Below, one piece after another: positions 18,200 through 25,776 of a DNA stretch of 61,178 bases; the first letter of the stretch is position 1, and every line of letters begins with the position of its first letter. A program made the translations under genes and the position numbers. The notes beneath the pieces are model-generated. The model did no database searches. It worked only from the letters and a program-made list of their open reading frames with translations, and was not told the origin of the DNA. The stretch covers positions 1-61,178 of the forward strand of contig JAAWDM010000037.1 of the NCBI GenBank assembly GCA_022793795.1, given 5' to 3'. Origin of the DNA: Bacillota bacterium. Its GTDB lineage: Bacteria; Bacillota; Clostridia; Peptostreptococcales; Anaerovoracaceae.

Positions 18200-18241
18200 G
18201 ATTTCGATATTTTTGATATTGAAGAAAGGAAGGAACATAAA

Positions 18242-18922
18242 ATGAAATATAATATTGTAGGCGAACCATTACCAGCAGTCATCTGCGATGTAGATGCAGG
18301 CGAAACCCTGATTACAGAAAGTGGCGCTATGAGTTGGATGTCTCCCAACATGAAGATGGAAACCACCAGCGGCGGCGGCCTTGGCAAAATGTTCGGCCGT
18401 ATGCTTTCTGGAGAAACCCTTTTCCTTAACCGATACACTGCACAGGGCGGCAAAGGCCAGATTGCCTTTGCCTCTTCATTCCCAGGTTCTATTCGCGCCA
18501 TCGAAATTGCGCCGGGCCGCGAGGTCATTGCCCAAAAGAGCGCTTTTTTAGCCAGTGAATCCACTGTTCAGCTCTCCACCTTCTTCCAGAAAAAAATGGG
18601 AGCCGGTTTCTTTGGTGGCGAAGGTTTCGTGATGCAGAAACTCTCCGGCCAGGGTATCGCGTTTGTGGAAATCGATGGCTATGCTGTAGAATATAACCTA
18701 GATGCAGGAGAATGCATCGTGGTGGACACCGGTTATCTGGCTTTGATGGACTCCACCTGCTCCTTGGAAGTGGTCACTGTTCCTGGCGTAAAAAATGCCC
18801 TCTTCGGCGGTGAAGGAATCTTCAATACCGTGGTAAACGGCCCTGGTAAAGTGGTTCTGCAAACCATGCCGGCCAGCGCTGTAGCTGGTTCTATCATTCC
18901 TTACATACCGAGCGGAAACTAG
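18242..18922 (+). CDS. AIM24/TIGR00266 family protein
   Basis: This 226-residue protein matches the TIGR00266/AIM24 beta-sandwich family. It starts MKYNIVGEPLPAV and contains the Gly-rich TTSGGGLGKMFGRMLSGETLF segment in two blocks. It ends with a Gly-rich strand near GVKNALFGGEGIFN and a short tail. Bacterial members have no settled biochemical function; yeast Aim24 is mitochondrial. A frame opens earlier (18191), but the start at 18242 is preceded by GAAAGGAAGG and lies after the predicted transcription start. It is monocistronic with a clear terminator. Confidence 0.88.
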   Translation: MKYNIVGEPLPAVICDVDAGETLITESGAMSWMSPNMKMETTSGGGLGKMFGRMLSGETLFLNRYTAQGGKGQIAFASSFPGSIRAIEIAPGREVIAQKSAFLASESTVQLSTFFQKKMGAGFFGGEGFVMQKLSGQGIAFVEIDGYAVEYNLDAGECIVVDTGYLALMDSTCSLEVVTVPGVKNALFGGEGIFNTVVNGPGKVVLQTMPASAVAGSIIPYIPSGN

Positions 18923-18958
18923 AAATGATTTAAGGGCGCTGTCCTACAAATGGTCAAG

Positions 18959-19189
18959 GAAGTCATCCGAAAATCGCATTTTTATGATTTTATGTATAAC
19001 GGAATTGTAAAAATTCAACCGAAATCAAGAAAACTGCTCAAAAATGTAGAACTTTTTTCCGTTTGAACGTCAAAACACCGAAAATCTCTCTAATTTTCGG
19101 TGTTTTTTAATCATTTTCTTACCCAAATCTCTAAAATAGAGCAATGTGGTATACATTTTTAAAGAAAAATTGATTTCTCGGATGACTTC
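18959..19189. repeat. imperfect inverted-repeat (MITE-like) element
   Basis: Left arm 18959-18998 and right arm 19150-19189 are related as inverted copies. Both hold GAAGTCATCCGA at the outer end (followed by AAATC or GAAATC) and ATGTATA at the inner end, with a diverged middle. About 150 bases lie between, including a terminator. No coding frame is credible. It may be a decayed miniature element or extended RNA structure of the two convergent genes. Confidence 0.4.
19075..19108 (+). terminator. terminator of the AIM24-family gene
   Basis: ACACCGAAAAT, a 7-base loop, ATTTTCGGTGT and then TTTTT. The stem is perfect and the site lies about 150 bases beyond the stop codon. Confidence 0.85.
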
Positions 19190-19217
19190 TATGGTAAATC
19201 GTTGGTCATCCCTTCAT

Positions 19218-20231
19218 CTAATAGAATGTCGCGATCTCCTCCTCTGGCTGATCTGTCTTTTCCAGTTCCAACACATGAAGCACCGGACCTTCGCTTTCAT
19301 ACATCTTGTTGAATTCTCTTTCAATTTTGGCTGTGATAATAACCCAGCCACCATGGTCTAGAGATTGGGCTGCGCCTTCATAGTTTGCCACGAGACCGCT
19401 GAACTGAATATCTTCTACACAGCAAGTCATCACATGACGTCCGATGACAAACTCATCATCCGTAAGACCTCCGCCCAGCAGACTTCTGCCCTTCACCCGA
19501 ATGGTCTTACCGTAATACTTTGGCTCCTCCTCGGTAATATCCCGATACCACAGAGCATAATCCTTATCCTGGATTTCCACCACCGGCGCTTCCAAATCAA
19601 AAGGCAGCGGATCTTCTATATTATCGATTTCAATCTCGTTGGGGCCATACTCATAAATAATATCACACCGCCGATTGGCTGCCCTCACGATCTTATGGTA
19701 CTCCATCTTATCCATTTCCTCTTTGAAATGCTTGAACACGATGGTCTCCACGGATTTCAATTTATCATAAACCAGATTACGCATGTTGTTGTTGTAGGTC
19801 ATGAATAGTCCGGCGTCTGCAAAGGACATCTCCTGGTAAACAATCCAGTTTTCTGGCATTTGCTGATAAAAGGTATCCAGCATCCACATGCCGTTGTATT
19901 CGACTACAACTCGCTGTATGTTATTTTCCATTATTAGGCTGTGGAGAAAGGCCGTAGTCAAGTCAGTTTCTTCCTCCACGGTGACAACCTTGACGCCGGA
20001 GGCCGCGAATTTAGCAGGATGAAGTTCCACCTCACCCTCTTCGCACAGCAAAATCAAAGTTCTTTCACCGCTATTAAAGGCCGGATCTTCCATGGTTTCC
20101 TGGATAAAGGTGGTCTTGCCACTATCCAGAAATCCTGTAAACAAATAGACCGGAATTTCCGGTAGCTGGTCAGTCTGCTGCCCAGTCCCATCTCCACTGC
20201 TCATGGCTTTCATTTCGTTCATACTCATCAT
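19218..20231 (-). CDS. CobW/P47K GTPase fused to a TIGR03943/YcgQ-like C-terminal domain
   Basis: The protein has 337 residues. The N-terminal half is a CobW-type G domain: Walker A GFLDSGKTT near residue 32 and VVVEYNGMW as the switch-like segment. The usual CxCC metal motif is missing. From about residue 230 the protein looks like the C-terminal OB-like part of YcgQ/TIGR03943 proteins, with GKTIRVKG, FVIGRHVMTCCVEDIQ and GGWVIITAKIE. It is probably a metal-handling GTPase. GAGGTG precedes ATG. It lies 13 bases after a second CobW gene, so the two form an operon. Confidence 0.75.
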   Translation of the reverse strand: MMSMNEMKAMSSGDGTGQQTDQLPEIPVYLFTGFLDSGKTTFIQETMEDPAFNSGERTLILLCEEGEVELHPAKFAASGVKVVTVEEETDLTTAFLHSLIMENNIQRVVVEYNGMWMLDTFYQQMPENWIVYQEMSFADAGLFMTYNNNMRNLVYDKLKSVETIVFKHFKEEMDKMEYHKIVRAANRRCDIIYEYGPNEIEIDNIEDPLPFDLEAPVVEIQDKDYALWYRDITEEEPKYYGKTIRVKGRSLLGGGLTDDEFVIGRHVMTCCVEDIQFSGLVANYEGAAQSLDHGGWVIITAKIEREFNKMYESEGPVLHVLELEKTDQPEEEIATFY

Positions 20232-20244
20232 CTAATTCACCTCT

Positions 20245-21288
20245 TTACACCTGAAAAAGTTCATGAACCTTTTCCTGGCTCACCTGGGCGCCGATGACGC
20301 ACAGTCTACCGATCACGCCGGCGCTGCCCTCTCTCACATCCGGCTCGCCCGGCACATAATCGAAATGAATCCAACTGCCGTCCTCTGCCTCTACAATACC
20401 CTTAGCTCGCAGAATCTGTCCATAGGTATGCTCGTCCTCAAGGGCCTCCAAAGCTTTCAAAATTTCTTTTTTTGTAAACCTCCTTGTGGTCTCCATACCG
20501 ATGCTGTCAAAGATTTCATCAGCATGATGATGGTCGTGTCCGTGATGGTCGTGTCCGCAGCAGCAATGTTCATCGTGGTCATGATGGTTGTGGCGCTCAT
20601 GGTCATGATGATGCTCCTCATGATGTTCATGGTCATGAGCGTGATGGTCGTGATGATGCTCCTCCTCTAAATGGTGAAGGGCTTCTTCAATGGTATCCTT
20701 TTTTTCCATGGCATCCAAAATCTGCTGGCCAGAAAGTTTTTCCCAGTCGGTAGCGATAATGGTTGCGTGAGGATTATGCTCCCGCAGCATGTCCACTGCC
20801 TTCGCCAGCTTGTCCTCGTCCAGACCGCCGGTATGGCTCAGGATAATGGAACTGGCGTGCTCCACCTGGTTATTGAAGAACTCGCCGAAGTTTTTCATAT
20901 AAATCTTCGCCTTCTTTGCATCCACCACCGTGGTAAAACCGTTGAGCTGCACATTCTCCAAGTGAAGATTCTCTACCGCTTCAATGATATCCGACAACTT
21001 GCCTACGCCAGAAGGCTCGATGAGAATCCGCTCTGGATGAAACTGGTCGATAACCTGCTCCAAAGCTCTTCCAAAATCGCCCACCAGGCTGCAACAGATA
21101 CAGCCCGAATTCATCTCATTGATTTCCACTCCTGCATCCTTCAAAAATCCGCCGTCGATTCCGATTTCACCGAACTCATTTTCAATCAGAACCAACTTCT
21201 CTCCTTTGTACGCCTCATCGATCAGCTTCTTAATCAAAGTGGTCTTTCCTGCGCCTAAAAAGCCAGAAAAAATATCTACCTTTATCAT
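20245..21288 (-). CDS. CobW-family metallochaperone GTPase with His-rich loop
   Basis: This 347-residue protein has Walker A GFLGAGKTT at residues 9-17, ENEFGEIGIDG, the metal site NSGCICC near 63 and ILIEPSGVG. A very His/Asp-rich stretch at about 210-260 follows, then a CobW C-terminal domain. This fits the zinc or cobalt GTP-dependent metallochaperones of the COG0523 family. The metal is not determinable. A frame opens at 21297, but the ATG at 21288 has AAAAGAG at proper distance and gives the canonical MIKVDIFSGF start. It is co-transcribed with the downstream CobW-like gene. Confidence 0.88.
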   Translation of the reverse strand: MIKVDIFSGFLGAGKTTLIKKLIDEAYKGEKLVLIENEFGEIGIDGGFLKDAGVEINEMNSGCICCSLVGDFGRALEQVIDQFHPERILIEPSGVGKLSDIIEAVENLHLENVQLNGFTTVVDAKKAKIYMKNFGEFFNNQVEHASSIILSHTGGLDEDKLAKAVDMLREHNPHATIIATDWEKLSGQQILDAMEKKDTIEEALHHLEEEHHHDHHAHDHEHHEEHHHDHERHNHHDHDEHCCCGHDHHGHDHHHADEIFDSIGMETTRRFTKKEILKALEALEDEHTYGQILRAKGIVEAEDGSWIHFDYVPGEPDVREGSAGVIGRLCVIGAQVSQEKVHELFQV

Positions 21289-21453
21289 ATCGTTCATCTC
21301 TTTTCTGTAAAATATTTGATATCCCTATTTTACCACAAAGCGTCTAAAATGAACACAAAAAATCCCCTTTCTCCATATTTTCTCCGTGTAGTTTCCGTGA
21401 AAAAGTGGTATAGTACCCATAACAGAATCATCAGAAAGGAGCGACCATGTTTC

Positions 21454-21654
21454 ATGAGTATTGATAAAAAATCGAGAGACTACGAAGTCTGCCCCTGCCG
21501 CCATGTAACCCGCGGTCAGATTGAAGACATCGTAAAGGAGCAACGTATCGACAATTTAAAGGAACTTTGCCAAGTATCAGGCGCAGGCACCAAGTGCGGT
21601 GGTTGTAGAGAAATGATAGAGCAAATTATGAACGAAACCCTGGCAGCGCTGTAG
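21454..21654 (+). CDS. small BFD-like [2Fe-2S]-binding protein
   Basis: This protein has about 66 residues. It holds the four-Cys pattern CPCRHVTRGQIEDIV then GAGTKCGGCREMI, as in bacterioferritin-associated-ferredoxin (BFD-like) domains that bind a [2Fe-2S] cluster. It probably serves as an electron carrier or regulator; here it is free-standing. The start is ATG 21454, twelve bases after AAAGGAG. A second ATG at 21447 is better spaced but opens a five-codon frame that ends at 21464, overlapping the true start. It is divergent from the CobW pair, and its stop lies inside its terminator stem. Confidence 0.8.
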   Translation: MSIDKKSRDYEVCPCRHVTRGQIEDIVKEQRIDNLKELCQVSGAGTKCGGCREMIEQIMNETLAAL

Positions 21655-21668
21655 CCATGCCAGGGTTT
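21635..21668 (+). terminator. terminator of the BFD-like gene
   Basis: AAACCCTGGCA pairs perfectly with TGCCAGGGTTT (11 bp) and the stop codon lies in the loop. It also faces the end of the convergent XRE gene. Confidence 0.8.
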
Positions 21669-21674
21669 CCTGTG

Positions 21675-22772
21675 TTACCGTTCTTTATCTTCGATAAAAT
21701 TGCATATGACTGCGATGGCGGCAAATACAACCCCTGCCACCGGCCATATGATCCAAGTGTTTCCCCATTTGTTGGTGTAGAAGCTGAAGAATAAATAGAT
21801 TGCCGCCATAGTCAGCCAATAGACCGGCGCAATTACATCTAAAATGCTTTTTGATTTTCTTCTGGAAAATCTCCTGTATTCCCCCTCTTTCAAGAGCAGC
21901 TCGAAACTCCCCATCGTCATTCCCACACAGATGAAACGGTTGACAGCGATTGCTATCATAGCCAAAAGCACGCCTACCATACAGCATAGCCACTCGTCGC
22001 TGGCATCTAACATTCCCATAAACAGCAGCGGCAGCACCGACAGAATACATAAGGTCACACCCAAAATCACCTGCTGATTAAACACTGACCCAAACTCTCG
22101 TTTTTGTTCTCTTATCATGGCCTCTACCCCATAGGCCAATTCAAATCGTCCCTCCCTAAGCGGTTTATATTCACTGCCGGAAAGAGCATAATTGATAAAC
22201 ATAGCTACAGCGCCGGCCACCATCAAAAGTAAAACGATAATTCCAATGGCCGAAACCTGATTTTCTGAAAACGGCAATCTGCCCGCCTCCCAAAATCCAC
22301 TGAGCACCACCAACAAAATCGGTGACATGATACAAAGGGATGCGCCTAGAGCCACCCGCGGCGCAGAATTCTTTTCATATTCTATAAAATCCCTGGCTTC
22401 TGCCAAACTAACTCGTTTTGCTGGTTTCCATTCATTATCTGTGGGTTCTGATGTAATATTTCCCTCTATGATGCGAGAATCGTTATAGCCGCCGATGCTG
22501 TTTCTAGGGTTATCATCCTCTGTTTTTTCTTCGTATAGACGCTCCTCCCGATTCAACGGGCTTGCCACCGTCTCCTCACTATCCTTTAATAGGAAATCGG
22601 TTGTCACACCAAAGATGGCGCTGAGCATCAGAATCTTATCTAGATCGGGCGCCGACTGACCGCTTTCCCATTTGGAAACCGACTGACGAGATACGCCGCA
22701 TCTTTCCGCCAGCTCCTCCTGAGACCAGCCCTGCCTTTTTCTCAAACTCATAATTTTATCAGGCAAACTCAT
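21675..22772 (-). CDS. XRE-family regulator with membrane domain
   Basis: This 365-residue protein has an N-terminal helix-turn-helix ([23 protein letters not shown], with [11 protein letters not shown] as recognition helix, about 1-65). A charged linker follows to about 130, then four to six hydrophobic segments grouped as two pairs and a final pair. This design is common in Clostridia and suggests a membrane-tethered DNA-binding regulator that responds to an envelope signal. Its targets are unknown. AGGAC precedes the start. It lies upstream of nothing co-oriented and is probably monocistronic. Confidence 0.82.
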   Translation of the reverse strand: MSLPDKIMSLRKRQGWSQEELAERCGVSRQSVSKWESGQSAPDLDKILMLSAIFGVTTDFLLKDSEETVASPLNREERLYEEKTEDDNPRNSIGGYNDSRIIEGNITSEPTDNEWKPAKRVSLAEARDFIEYEKNSAPRVALGASLCIMSPILLVVLSGFWEAGRLPFSENQVSAIGIIVLLLMVAGAVAMFINYALSGSEYKPLREGRFELAYGVEAMIREQKREFGSVFNQQVILGVTLCILSVLPLLFMGMLDASDEWLCCMVGVLLAMIAIAVNRFICVGMTMGSFELLLKEGEYRRFSRRKSKSILDVIAPVYWLTMAAIYLFFSFYTNKWGNTWIIWPVAGVVFAAIAVICNFIEDKER

Positions 22773-22835
22773 TTTTATCTTTGTCCTCCATTATTCTAAT
22801 CTTCTACTCGAGTGTACCCTAATCATAACATAAAA

Positions 22836-22880
22836 GGCGGTTGACAACCACCAATTACGCTTAGAAATTTGTCAACCGCC
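22836..22880 (-). terminator. terminator of the alarmone synthetase gene
   Basis: GGCGGTTGACAA (22836-22847) pairs perfectly with TTGTCAACCGCC (22869-22880). On the minus strand TTTTAT follows. It separates the synthetase gene from the XRE gene. Confidence 0.8.
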
Positions 22881-22906
22881 GAGTGCATTTTCTATTTTAT
22901 CTTGTT

Positions 22907-23656
22907 CTATTCCGCTATTTCACCGAACATGGCATCCTTAATTTCAATCACCTCTCCGGTTTTCACAAAAGTCTCCATCTCTATATCCACAGCCGCCGGC
23001 TGACCGTTTTCCTCCCCGAAAAGGTCAGGCCTATAAAACTTCACTTCATCGCTTAAAGCTTGCATCTTTCTATCCAAAAACGCAGCGATGTCTGCACATT
23101 CCTTCAATTCCCGTTTAAAGCCTGACGGCGTTTCCCCATCAAACTTATAGTTAATTTTATGTTCCAGGCTGGCCCAAAAATCCATGGCGATGGTTCTGAT
23201 TTGAATCTCAATTTTCGTGTCCACCACTCGGTCAGAAAAGGATACTGGTATGGACACAATCATATGATAACTCATATATCCATTGGGCTTGGAGTTTGCG
23301 ATATAGTCTTTGATGGTCAGCACTTTCACATCTTTCTGCGCTCCAATCATACTGGCCAAAGAATAAATATCAGAAGTAAAGGAACAGATAATGCGAATCC
23401 CCGCCACATCATTAATATATTTTACCAGGTTCTCATAAGTCACTTCCTTGCCATAGCGATGCAACTTGTCAATAATGCTGTCCCGCGACTTAATCCTGGA
23501 ATTCACATGCTCGATAGGATTATAGGAATGATTGAAACCAAACTCCTTGTTCAAAATATCTAATTTGGTATTCATCTCCTTTAGCGCCGATTCATAGATA
23601 AACATGATCCTGTCCCAGTAAATCTGTTGCTTCGTTGTGATTGGTAAATTAGCCAT
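22907..23656 (-). CDS. small alarmone synthetase (RelA/SpoT domain)
   Basis: This 249-residue protein has a single RelA_SpoT synthetase domain and no hydrolase, TGS or ACT part. Motifs are YNPIEHVNSRIKSRDSI, the substrate block DVAGIRIICSF, KPNGYMSYH and the EIQIRTIAMDFWASLEHKINYK region. It should make (p)ppGpp from GTP or GDP plus ATP, like RelQ/RelP. A frame opens at 23695, but ATG 23656 is preceded by AGAGGTGG. The C-terminal tail (after about 220) is acidic. It is monocistronic and divergent from the UxaA-family gene. Confidence 0.9.
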   Translation of the reverse strand: MANLPITTKQQIYWDRIMFIYESALKEMNTKLDILNKEFGFNHSYNPIEHVNSRIKSRDSIIDKLHRYGKEVTYENLVKYINDVAGIRIICSFTSDIYSLASMIGAQKDVKVLTIKDYIANSKPNGYMSYHMIVSIPVSFSDRVVDTKIEIQIRTIAMDFWASLEHKINYKFDGETPSGFKRELKECADIAAFLDRKMQALSDEVKFYRPDLFGEENGQPAAVDIEMETFVKTGEVIEIKDAMFGEIAE

Positions 23657-23782
23657 GCTCCACCTCTTTGTTTCCCTGCAAAATATAGACGTCACATTTT
23701 TTCTTCATTATTTATTTAACCATAGGCTCCTGATTTCGCCGTGTATAATCTGTGTTGTTTTGATGTATTGTCGTCATTCGAT

Positions 23783-23811
23783 GCAATTATGCATCCGCCT
23801 TGCATAATTGC
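23783..23811 (+). promoter_or_regulatory. palindromic enhancer-like site upstream of the UxaA-family gene
   Basis: GCAATTATGCA (23783-23793), a 7-base spacer and TGCATAATTGC (23801-23811) form a perfect 11-bp inverted repeat. It is centred about 165 bases before the predicted sigma-54 start, the usual distance for an activator site. No T-run follows, so it is not a terminator. Confidence 0.6.
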
Positions 23812-23934
23812 TGATGCTAAAGTAGACACTTTTAAAAAAACATTCCTATCCTTGTGCTCACAAACCCTTGAAAACTACAGTTCTTTTCCGATTCATTTTG
23901 TAAATCTCCTTTGCCGTATCAAAGTATCCCGCCT

Positions 23935-23950
23935 TGGCACACATTTTGCA
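23935..23950 (+). promoter_or_regulatory. sigma-54 (RpoN) promoter
   Basis: TGGCAC (23935-23940), ACATT, TTGCA (23946-23950) equals the sigma-54 consensus TGGCAC-N5-TTGCW with the invariant GG and GC ten bases apart. It lies about 55 bases before the start codon of the UxaA-family gene. No good sigma-A promoter is visible next to it. Confidence 0.8.
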
Positions 23951-24003
23951 TGGCTATATAACTGTTATGAAATACGCAATCCCCCTGGGAGGAAGGAGAA
24001 CAG

Positions 24004-25503
24004 ATGAGTACAATCAGATTATACCCACAGGACACAGTTGCCCTGGCCACTGCTGACCTGAAAAAAGGACAGACCGTTGTTGTAGATGGTGATTCCATCA
24101 CTTTATTAGATGATATTCCAAACGCACACAAGATTGCATTAAAGGATTTTGAGGTAGGAGAAGCCATCCGCAAATACGATAATACCATCGGTTATGCGTC
24201 TAAACCGATTAAAAAAGGACAGTGGATTCATGAGCATAACGAAGTGACCGGTTTAGGTAAATCTAAAGAATATACTTATGAGTTTAATCCGATTTCTATC
24301 TTTCCAGGTACATCTGATAAAACTTTCATGGGATACGACAGAGCCGACGGCGGTGCAGGTATCAGAAACCACCTGGCGATTATCTCCACCGTATTCTGTG
24401 CCAACGGCCCGCTTCGCAAGCTGAGCAGAATGGCAGAAGCCAAGTATCCTGCCACCGAAAACTTTGATGGTATCATTGCTTTCGATCAGGAATTTGGTTG
24501 CAGTCAGACTGGAACCGACCTGGTGACCACCTGCAAGATTATCGCTGGTATCGCCAAAAACGCCAACTTCGGCGGCGTACTGCTGGTAAGCAACGGCTGC
24601 GAAATGGCCATCCCTTCTGTATTAAAAGAATATATGGGAGATTATGACGAAAACAGAATCAAGACCCTGACCTTACAGGAGGTTGAAGACGAATTTGAAG
24701 TAGGTATGCAGCTTATCGATGAAATCATGGATGCCATGAAGGACGATAAGCGGACGCCGATTAACATCAATAGACTGCACATCGCCATGAACTGCGGCGG
24801 TTCCGACGGCTATTCCGGCATCACTGCCAATACCCTGCTGGGCACCTTCTGCGACACCATGGTGAAAGAAGGCGCTATTATGAACATGACGGAAGTTCCT
24901 GAAATGATGGGCGCTGAACACATTCTGATGAACAGAGCTGCCGACGAAAAGGTATTTCAGGATATTGTGGACATGATGTACGCTTACGACGCTTACTTCG
25001 CCAGATACGGCGAAAAAGCTGCCGATAATCCAACCCAGGGCAATAAGGCCGGCGGTCTTACCACTCTGGAAGAAAAATCTCTGGGCTGTATCCAGAAAGG
25101 CGGCCACTGCGCTGTCATGGAAGTACTGAAATATGGAGATAGAGCCACCAAAAATGGTTTTATTCTCATCAGTGGCCCAGGTAATGACCTGGCTGGTGTT
25201 AGCGGACAGATTGCAGCAGGCGCAGTTCTGACCATCTTTACTACCGGCAGAGGTACTCCTTGTGGTTTTGCTGGCCCTACCTTCAGACTGGCCTCCAACA
25301 CCGCGCTGGCTACCAGAAAGTCCAACTGGATCGACTATGATGCAGGCAGACTTCTGACTGCCAAGACTCCGGAGGAAGTAGAAGCCCTTAACAAAGAGCT
25401 CTATGACGCTATCATGGCGACCGTAAACGGCGAGTACAGAACTCGCACCGAAGAAAACGGTTACTATATCATGGGTGCCCTGAAAGACGGCGTAACCCTG
25501 TAA
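24004..25503 (+). CDS. UxaA-family dehydratase (altronate/galactarate dehydratase-like)
   Basis: This 499-residue protein has the full-length UxaA architecture. A small N-terminal SAF domain (about 1-95, with DVALA, EAIRKYDNTIGYA and KKGQWIHEHN near 70-80) is followed by the large catalytic region (GYDRADGGAGIRNH, EFGCSQTG, VSNGCE, NCGGSDGYSGIT). Family members dehydrate sugar acids such as altronate or galactarate with iron; some act on other hydroxy acids. No uronate genes lie nearby, so the substrate is open. GGAGGAAGGAG precedes the start. Expression probably needs sigma-54 and an activator. Confidence 0.85.
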   Translation: MSTIRLYPQDTVALATADLKKGQTVVVDGDSITLLDDIPNAHKIALKDFEVGEAIRKYDNTIGYASKPIKKGQWIHEHNEVTGLGKSKEYTYEFNPISIFPGTSDKTFMGYDRADGGAGIRNHLAIISTVFCANGPLRKLSRMAEAKYPATENFDGIIAFDQEFGCSQTGTDLVTTCKIIAGIAKNANFGGVLLVSNGCEMAIPSVLKEYMGDYDENRIKTLTLQEVEDEFEVGMQLIDEIMDAMKDDKRTPININRLHIAMNCGGSDGYSGITANTLLGTFCDTMVKEGAIMNMTEVPEMMGAEHILMNRAADEKVFQDIVDMMYAYDAYFARYGEKAADNPTQGNKAGGLTTLEEKSLGCIQKGGHCAVMEVLKYGDRATKNGFILISGPGNDLAGVSGQIAAGAVLTIFTTGRGTPCGFAGPTFRLASNTALATRKSNWIDYDAGRLLTAKTPEEVEALNKELYDAIMATVNGEYRTRTEENGYYIMGALKDGVTL

Positions 25504-25546
25504 ATTACAACGCTTCATCCTTTTATCTTAAAATCAACTATACACC

Positions 25547-25584
25547 CACAAAGAGCCGTTTGCTGTATGCTGCGGCTCTTTGTG
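25547..25584 (+). terminator. terminator of the UxaA-family gene
   Basis: CACAAAGAGCCG pairs perfectly with CGGCTCTTTGTG (12 bp) around a 14-base loop, with a weak T-rich tail. Confidence 0.75.
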
Positions 25585-25656
25585 TATCTTCCCTATTTTC
25601 CGATTTTTCTTAACATTTTTTTAAGGTTAAATTTTACTAAAATATACAGATTCTTA

Positions 25657-25690
25657 TTGTTTTTTGATGTTCACATGATATAATTATAAT
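25657..25690 (+). promoter_or_regulatory. promoter region of the secreted protein gene
   Basis: TTGTTT (25657-25662), 16 bases, TATAAT (25679-25684). A second TATAAT (25685-25690) follows directly and could pair with TTGATG (25664-25669). Confidence 0.6.
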
Positions 25691-25706
25691 AGATGCTTTA
25701 GCAAAA

Positions 25707-25750
25707 GGGGTTATCCTCGGCTCATAAACCGCGGGTATGTTCAAACCCAA
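25707..25750 (+). promoter_or_regulatory. structured 5' leader of the secreted protein gene, class unknown
   Basis: GGGTT (25708-25712) can pair with AACCC (25744-25748), enclosing a CGG/CCG hairpin. Alternative pairings GGTT with AACC (25727-25730) and GGGT (25733-25736) with ACCC (25745-25748) also exist. It matches no riboswitch class that I recognise and has no terminator. Confidence 0.3.
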
Positions 25751-25776
25751 ATATCACTTGAGAAAGGACAAAAGAA

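Noticed and set aside
18160..18564. Antisense frame opposite the AIM24-family gene
   Set aside because: Start and composition are not gene-like, and the sense gene has promoter, ribosome binding site and terminator.
20263..20753. Met/Val-rich open frames opposite the His-rich loop of the CobW gene
   Set aside because: They are the complement of repeated His codons, giving low-complexity nonsense.
24673..25518. 281-residue open frame antisense to the UxaA-family gene
   Set aside because: Shadow of a high-quality coding region; no family resemblance and no ribosome binding site.
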